Source of the DNA: Liquidambar formosana
Lineage: Eukaryota; Streptophyta; Magnoliopsida; Saxifragales; Altingiaceae
DNA length: 64,000 bases
Assembly (NCBI GenBank): GCA_039720395.1
Contig: CM077833.1
Span: 24,264,271 to 24,328,270, forward strand
Reading direction: 5' to 3'
How positions within the stretch are numbered: position 1 is the first letter of the stretch; every line of letters begins with the position of its first letter. Of this stretch, positions 59,227 through 64,000 are shown in pieces. The notes under the pieces are model-generated. The model was given only the letters and a program-made list of their open reading frames with translations. It had not been told where the DNA came from and searched no databases. The position numbers and the translations under genes were made by a program.

Positions 59227-60089
59227 TGCCAAGGGTTTTGGCATCTTATTGTGCACGATCTTTGATAAAGTTTTCCTTTCTACGGCAAAAAGAAGCCACA
59301 TGTTTTTGCTTCTTACAACTTTCCCAACTTGTTGAGAAAAATTTGGGTGAGACTGTCTCACCATCGTGGTTGTGAGATCAACTATTCACAAACTGATCTA
59401 TGATTGTCCAAATTGATCCATGATTGTAAGTGGTTCGTCTCTAAGGTCTCACCCAGGTTTTCTCCCAACTTGTCCACCCAGTCAATCAAACCCCTTTTCC
59501 AGTTAACCCACGTGCCTTTGTCACACGGTCACACACACTCAGTCAACCAGTCTGTTTGTTTCTTTGACTAGCTCCGCATCTCAACAGGCTGAACTTGCCA
59601 GAAACATACTGGAAATGGGGGAACAGAAAAAGGAAAAACAAAAAACAAAATAAGGATTTTCAGCACGGGTTTTTGAATTATTTGTAGGATGGACCTATCC
59701 CATAGTCTGATTTGGTTTAAGGATTTTATCATGGAAAAAAAATAAAATATAAAGAATTGTACTTTCCCTTATTTGGTTGCAATAGAAAATTAGAAGAATA
59801 AGAATAATTGAAATAATTTTGGCTTGATATGATTTCATCTTTTCCTTTCATTTTCTTTCCTCCTCATTTTTTTTCCCTTCTCCTTTTTTTCCTTGGTAGA
59901 TTCCACGAACCAAATAGAGGGTAAAGACTGGAATATGATGGATAGCTAGGCTCTACCTATGATGAGGATGCCTCCGTCACTCTTGATGAGGCTCCCATTT
60001 TCCCAGCTATTTCAGACAACTAATGTAAGTCACACATAGCGTCATTTTTTATTTTATTTTTTTTCAAAACACCGTGGTAGGATAATTAT
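59227..60089. other. Duplicated flank with a MITE at about 59695-59932
   Basis: 59575-59630 matches 3240-3310. The MITE is the inverted relative of 34614-34837; its right end reads ACCAAATAGAGGG. Nothing coding. Confidence 0.5.
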
Positions 60090-60787
60090 GAAAGCGAGTA
60101 CGTCTAGTTGCTATAAATTCAGTAACATAAATATGTTTAAAATAAGCCTACACAAGAAATCAAAATTGACATTAAATTTGTTCAAATGCTATTGTCTAAG
60201 AGGGATTATCAAAATTTACTTGCCCAAAAGAAAAATAAAAAATAAAAAATACTCCGTTTCAAAATTTGATTGGTATGTTTGATTAATCGTGTGCCGTTTT
60301 GTAATAAAACTTTCTTTGTGGTACTTTTATGTTATCTTCTATCCACCATATTGGCACGTGTCTTGGAATACCCATGAAATTAGTGGGAGTTCATCAATAT
60401 TACACCTATGAGGGTGCCCTCATCATGGCTTTTTAGTTTAAAATTTATTTACTTAATAAAAAAATATACCGTGTAATTTTATATTGTAATTTAGAAACTA
60501 AAGAAATCAAGTATAAGGCAAAGCGATCATAGTCTATGCAATGATAGTAAGGAGTTGAATATAATTATGTATTCCCCTTATCTCACTTTGTTTGATAATA
60601 ATTCTTATTTTGGAAAATTCTAAAAATGTTTGTTCCATTTCAAAAGTCAAAGTAATAATTATTTTACTTTCCAAAATTACTCATTCCTATATTTAAATTT
60701 ACAATTATTCAAACGAAAAGGCAAAATAAAATAAGACGATAAAATTGAAATGTTTTAAAATATATGTGCGACATGACAATTCATTAA
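60090..60787. repeat. Duplicated WAK-upstream block, copy 4
   Basis: It matches 27990-28620 ('ttgtctaagaggga', 'gggagttcatca', 'attattttactt'). No gene. Confidence 0.65.
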
Positions 60788-61061
60788 GGGCTTGTTTGGG
60801 TGTCTACAATTTAACAAATTTTGCATAACATATATTGAAGGCACAATTCATCATATATCTTGATTTGATAAATTTAAGAGAGTGATGATCATCATCACAA
60901 AAAAGAGTGGAAATTCAAAATAATAACATTTCATGAATTTGTTAGTATTGATTTTATAACATCAACTATAATATTCTAATTTAAGGTGATGGATTTATAC
61001 CTTTAATACTATGTAAAATTTTTAAATTATTTAATTTTAAATTGAATATTCAAACATATCC
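60788..61061. mobile_element. MITE (274 bp), complete
   Basis: TAA flanks both ends (60785-60787, 61062-61064). Ends GGGCTTGTTTGG and CAAACATATCC are roughly inverted. Its inner half is repeated at 1627-1790. Confidence 0.65.
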
Positions 61062-61139
61062 TAAATATATCACATTTATATACATGCTTAGTTAAAATGA
61101 CTCAAAATATTTAAGACGGAAAGGGTATATTCAAAAAAT

Positions 61140-61570
61140 ATTTATAAATATTTTGTAGGCGATGGGGAGTCTTAAGATCCTGCTACCAAGACTGATTGAT
61201 GGTTCTATCAATTTGATCGTCAACTTCAACGTGTGAAATCACTCATTTGTCAAACCCATCCAAAATATGTGAAAATATACGTAGTTGTTCAATCACAATC
61301 CGTGGTGACTTTACGTGGTCCACATTTGGCATCGCAATCACGAGTTCATTAGTAAATGTCCATGAGTGTAGCTAGTTGGTACGGCCTACAATTTTAAAGA
61401 ATCCATCCTGGATCGTATCGTCTTTGAAAAGGTCAAGAAGGAAAGGACGAGGAAAGAGAATTCTCTTTTTTGTATTTTGTTTCTTTTAAAAGTTTCAGGA
61501 GGAAAATTCAACAGGAAACTAGGAAAGTGAAAGACGAGGAAGGAGGACAGCATGCATTTCATTTATTTAT
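61140..61570. repeat. Duplicated WAK-upstream block, copy 4 continued
   Basis: It matches 4530-4960 and 25610-25980 ('gatggttctatcaatttgatcgtcaactt', 'ggcatcgcaatcac'). Confidence 0.7.
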
Positions 61571-61710
61571 TTTTAAGTTAAAAAATGGGAATTCTGTACC
61601 CCAGGCTACAAAGATGGCATCGGTCCGACTTTATTTGAAATGCTTCTCTTTTTTTTTTTGTTTTAAGCATTGAGGCAGCTCATTATTTTCAATTTCTTGT
61701 AATTAATTAT

Positions 61711-62128
61711 TGATGGATTCTGGAAGGTAGAACAATGAAAGATTTCCCTACTGTCGTCAAACTATGTATCACATGTAAGAGTTTGGGAAGGAGAGAATAC
61801 ATACATACTGCAATTTTATTATGAATGAAAGAAGGGTTGTTGTAAGGTATATTTATAGACACCCAAAAGGCATTAATTGTGACCATTGAGATGATCTCAA
61901 TGGTCATTAGACACCTATGATGACTTATGACCTCTTCTCAATAGTCATACATATTCATTCACCAATGGGGTGTGATGGTTCATTCTTTACAATGAACCAT
62001 CATACACCCTAACATATTTCCTATATGGGATATTGGGATTCTCTCTTCTGGAAGTTATATTCCTAAAATAAATAATATGGTGTAGTAATGTACACCATAT
62101 CTCATGTTTGTCACAATGAAATTCTTCA
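61711..62128 (-). mobile_element. Solo LTR (418 bp), 5-bp target duplication
   Basis: ATTAT flanks it at 61706-61710 and 62129-62133. Read on the minus strand it starts TGAAGAATTTC and ends GAATCCATCA, a proper TG...CA pair, with TATAAATATA and AATAAA signals in the right order. A short perfect hairpin lies at 61974-62003. The corresponding flank at 47690 has no insertion. Small size suggests a Ty1/copia-type LTR. Confidence 0.82.
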
Positions 62129-62133
62129 ATTAT

Positions 62134-62869
62134 CCAATTTTCATCATGCAAATTAAAATGCATGAACAGATTTATGAGCAATGCTATATATCTCATTTTT
62201 TTTTTCCAAATTCAAGGTCTCAAATAAGTTGGTTTAGTATTGAATCTCACTATTCAAATTTAAATTTCAAATTTTAAATTTGTAGTTGTTACATTATTAC
62301 ATCATTTGAAATATTGAATTTAAAAATAAGAAATAAAAAAAAATTCAGGACAAAATTTTCTTACATTTACACTTTCTTGTGAAGTACTTTGCTCTCCTAG
62401 GGGTTGGTGTCCCAAGAATTGAACGGTCTAGATATACGAGGTTGTTACAAACATGAATGCTTTCTGTCGGCCGATTCTTATGGGACGTGCAAACCATCTT
62501 ACAAGTGTATAACATCTTATATCAACACCCGCATTAAGAGTTGTATTTGTGCATTAATAAAATATAAGGTATATTGAACTAATGCAATGGTACAACCCCC
62601 AATGAATAATACTGTTATAACTTATTTTACTACGTGCTGATGGAAACATAATCTCAAACTTGTCATCAACTATATATATATATATATAGACGGTAGGGTG
62701 AGAATGTGCGAATATAGTATCAGCCTCGCAAACCATTCTGCGAGCAGGCAACATCCTATAAAAAAACCTTTCATTTCTTTAGTTTCAAAAGTAAAAAACA
62801 AAAAATACAAGCTTACTCAAATAGGTCTAAGTAATATCATAATTAAGTTTACCGAAAAAATCATTGATA
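62134..62869. other. Gene-free stretch
   Basis: The first 60 bases continue the WAK-upstream duplicate; a (TA)n run is at about 62672-62689. No coding pattern. Confidence 0.45.
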
Positions 62870-64000
62870 TCCATTTTTTCATATATATTAATTGGGTTTA
62901 GGGATTGAAGTAAATTTTATCGATCATCAAAAGAAAATAAAATATAAAAAATTATAAAAAAATCAAGTGTCTTAAAGGAATGCACCAAATAAAAGTTAAA
63001 AATGGAGAAAAGTCCCATAATAAAAATACGCATGCTTGTCAATCTTAGCAACGCCAGGCAGTGGAGGATCATTGTACGTACTACCTAACGCAGAAAGAAA
63101 AAGGACTTTTTTCAATCCACAATTATTGAAGTAGGCCCACCAATGAATTTGTAGGCTTAATTGACCCATGAATAAAGGTCGTTAGCGTGTCCGATGGGAG
63201 GAGCATGGATCAATCTATTGCCATCTCAGCGTGACAATTCAAGCATACCTAACGCGGATTGTACTATTGTAGTGTAGGAGACCCAGGCCGTGGTCCAATT
63301 TGGATGGTTCGAACAGGATGTAAAACAATATTTTTTTCTTTTTCTTTTTTGCCCTTTTCATTTTGTTTTCAAAGGCAAAACATCATAACTAACCGAAATG
63401 TGTATATTCTAATCATAAGGTTGATAAATATTTAAATAATCCATGTTGCCCAAAACAAGTGAAACATGGAACCAGGACTGGATTCATGGGTGATATATCT
63501 AATTAATGGGTAATGCTAACTTGCCCCATTTTGCTTCACATTTTGTCCTACTATGTGCATTTGGGAATGTTTCAATTTTTAAGGTTTAATCATATCAATG
63601 GATCCCATAACTTTATCTTCCCAAATGTACATAGTATAGTAAAGTGTAGGGTACAATGTGGGGCAAGGTCGCATTACCTTAACTTAATTGGGGGGCCAGT
63701 TTATTACTGACTCCATCATTGCTCAAATATAAAAGAAAAAGAGCAGCATATATATATATAGACGATTTTTTATATATAACTTGTTGTGTAATTTATATTT
63801 TACGAAATCTATTGTCGGATTAGATTTTCTTCTCATACAAACCATACATCCCAAATATCATGTTGATCAAATACTGATAGTTATTCCATATGTATGTTCA
63901 CATTTCTATTCATTAAAAAACCTCACATTGATAGTTAGTGCGCATGAAAAAAAAACATCCAAGTTAATGGTGACTTTAGCCAAATATGTCATACAATAAG
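62870..64000. repeat. Copy of the WAK-C upstream region running off the window
   Basis: It is collinear with 28760-28956, 29370-29700, 29980-30061 and 31502-31690, without the foldback element at 28966 and the Mutator-like element at 30062. In WAK-C the start codon lies about 1.4 kb beyond the matching point, so another WAK promoter is expected shortly after position 64000. Confidence 0.75.

Overview
The window is AT-rich nuclear DNA from a flowering plant, most likely a woody eudicot. I infer this from spliced wall-associated-kinase (WAK) genes with GT-AG introns, dense MITEs, tRNA-derived SINEs, hAT, Mutator-like and LTR elements, and long AT/poly-A/poly-T tracts. The species cannot be named from the sequence. 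There are no operons, CRISPR arrays, rRNA or tRNA genes.

The only host gene family present is a decaying tandem cluster of WAK receptor kinases on the + strand. Two members look intact: WAK-C (33123-36936, 749 aa) and WAK-D (49473-53203, 745 aa). Each has three exons: signal peptide plus galacturonan-binding and first EGF domain; calcium-binding EGF; transmembrane segment plus Ser/Thr kinase. At least five other copies survive as remains: WAK-A exon 3 with an in-frame stop (7095-8200), a decayed kinase piece (10885-11375), WAK-B with an exon-2 relic, a nonsense codon and a frameshift (12546-18156), an orphan intron-2 piece (44590-44790), and two orphan 5' flanks without coding regions (1890-3030, 20935-21130).

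Layout. 1-12 kb: piece of a long LTR (minus strand), orphan WAK 5' flank, several DNA transposons, WAK-A, a second copy of the same LTR in inverted orientation (9.0-10.2 kb), then a kinase relic. 12-18 kb: WAK-B, whose intron 2 is swollen by an antisense non-autonomous LTR retrotransposon, a 1-kb foldback element and a MITE. 18-32 kb: gene-free mosaic of duplicated flanking blocks and mobile elements, including a 1.4-kb Mutator-like element with unexplained cargo (30.06-31.49 kb). 32-37 kb: WAK-C. 37-49 kb: duplicated flank, hAT element, two SINEs, intron relic. 49-53 kb: WAK-D. 53-64 kb: duplicated flank again. The last 1.1 kb matches the region upstream of WAK-C, so another WAK copy probably lies just past the right edge.

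Because the flanks are themselves duplicated, several insertions have a paralogous empty site inside the window. This lets duplications and insertions be ordered. WAK-C and WAK-D are expected to act separately, as cell-wall pectin/oligogalacturonide sensors of the plasma membrane signalling in development, stress or immunity.
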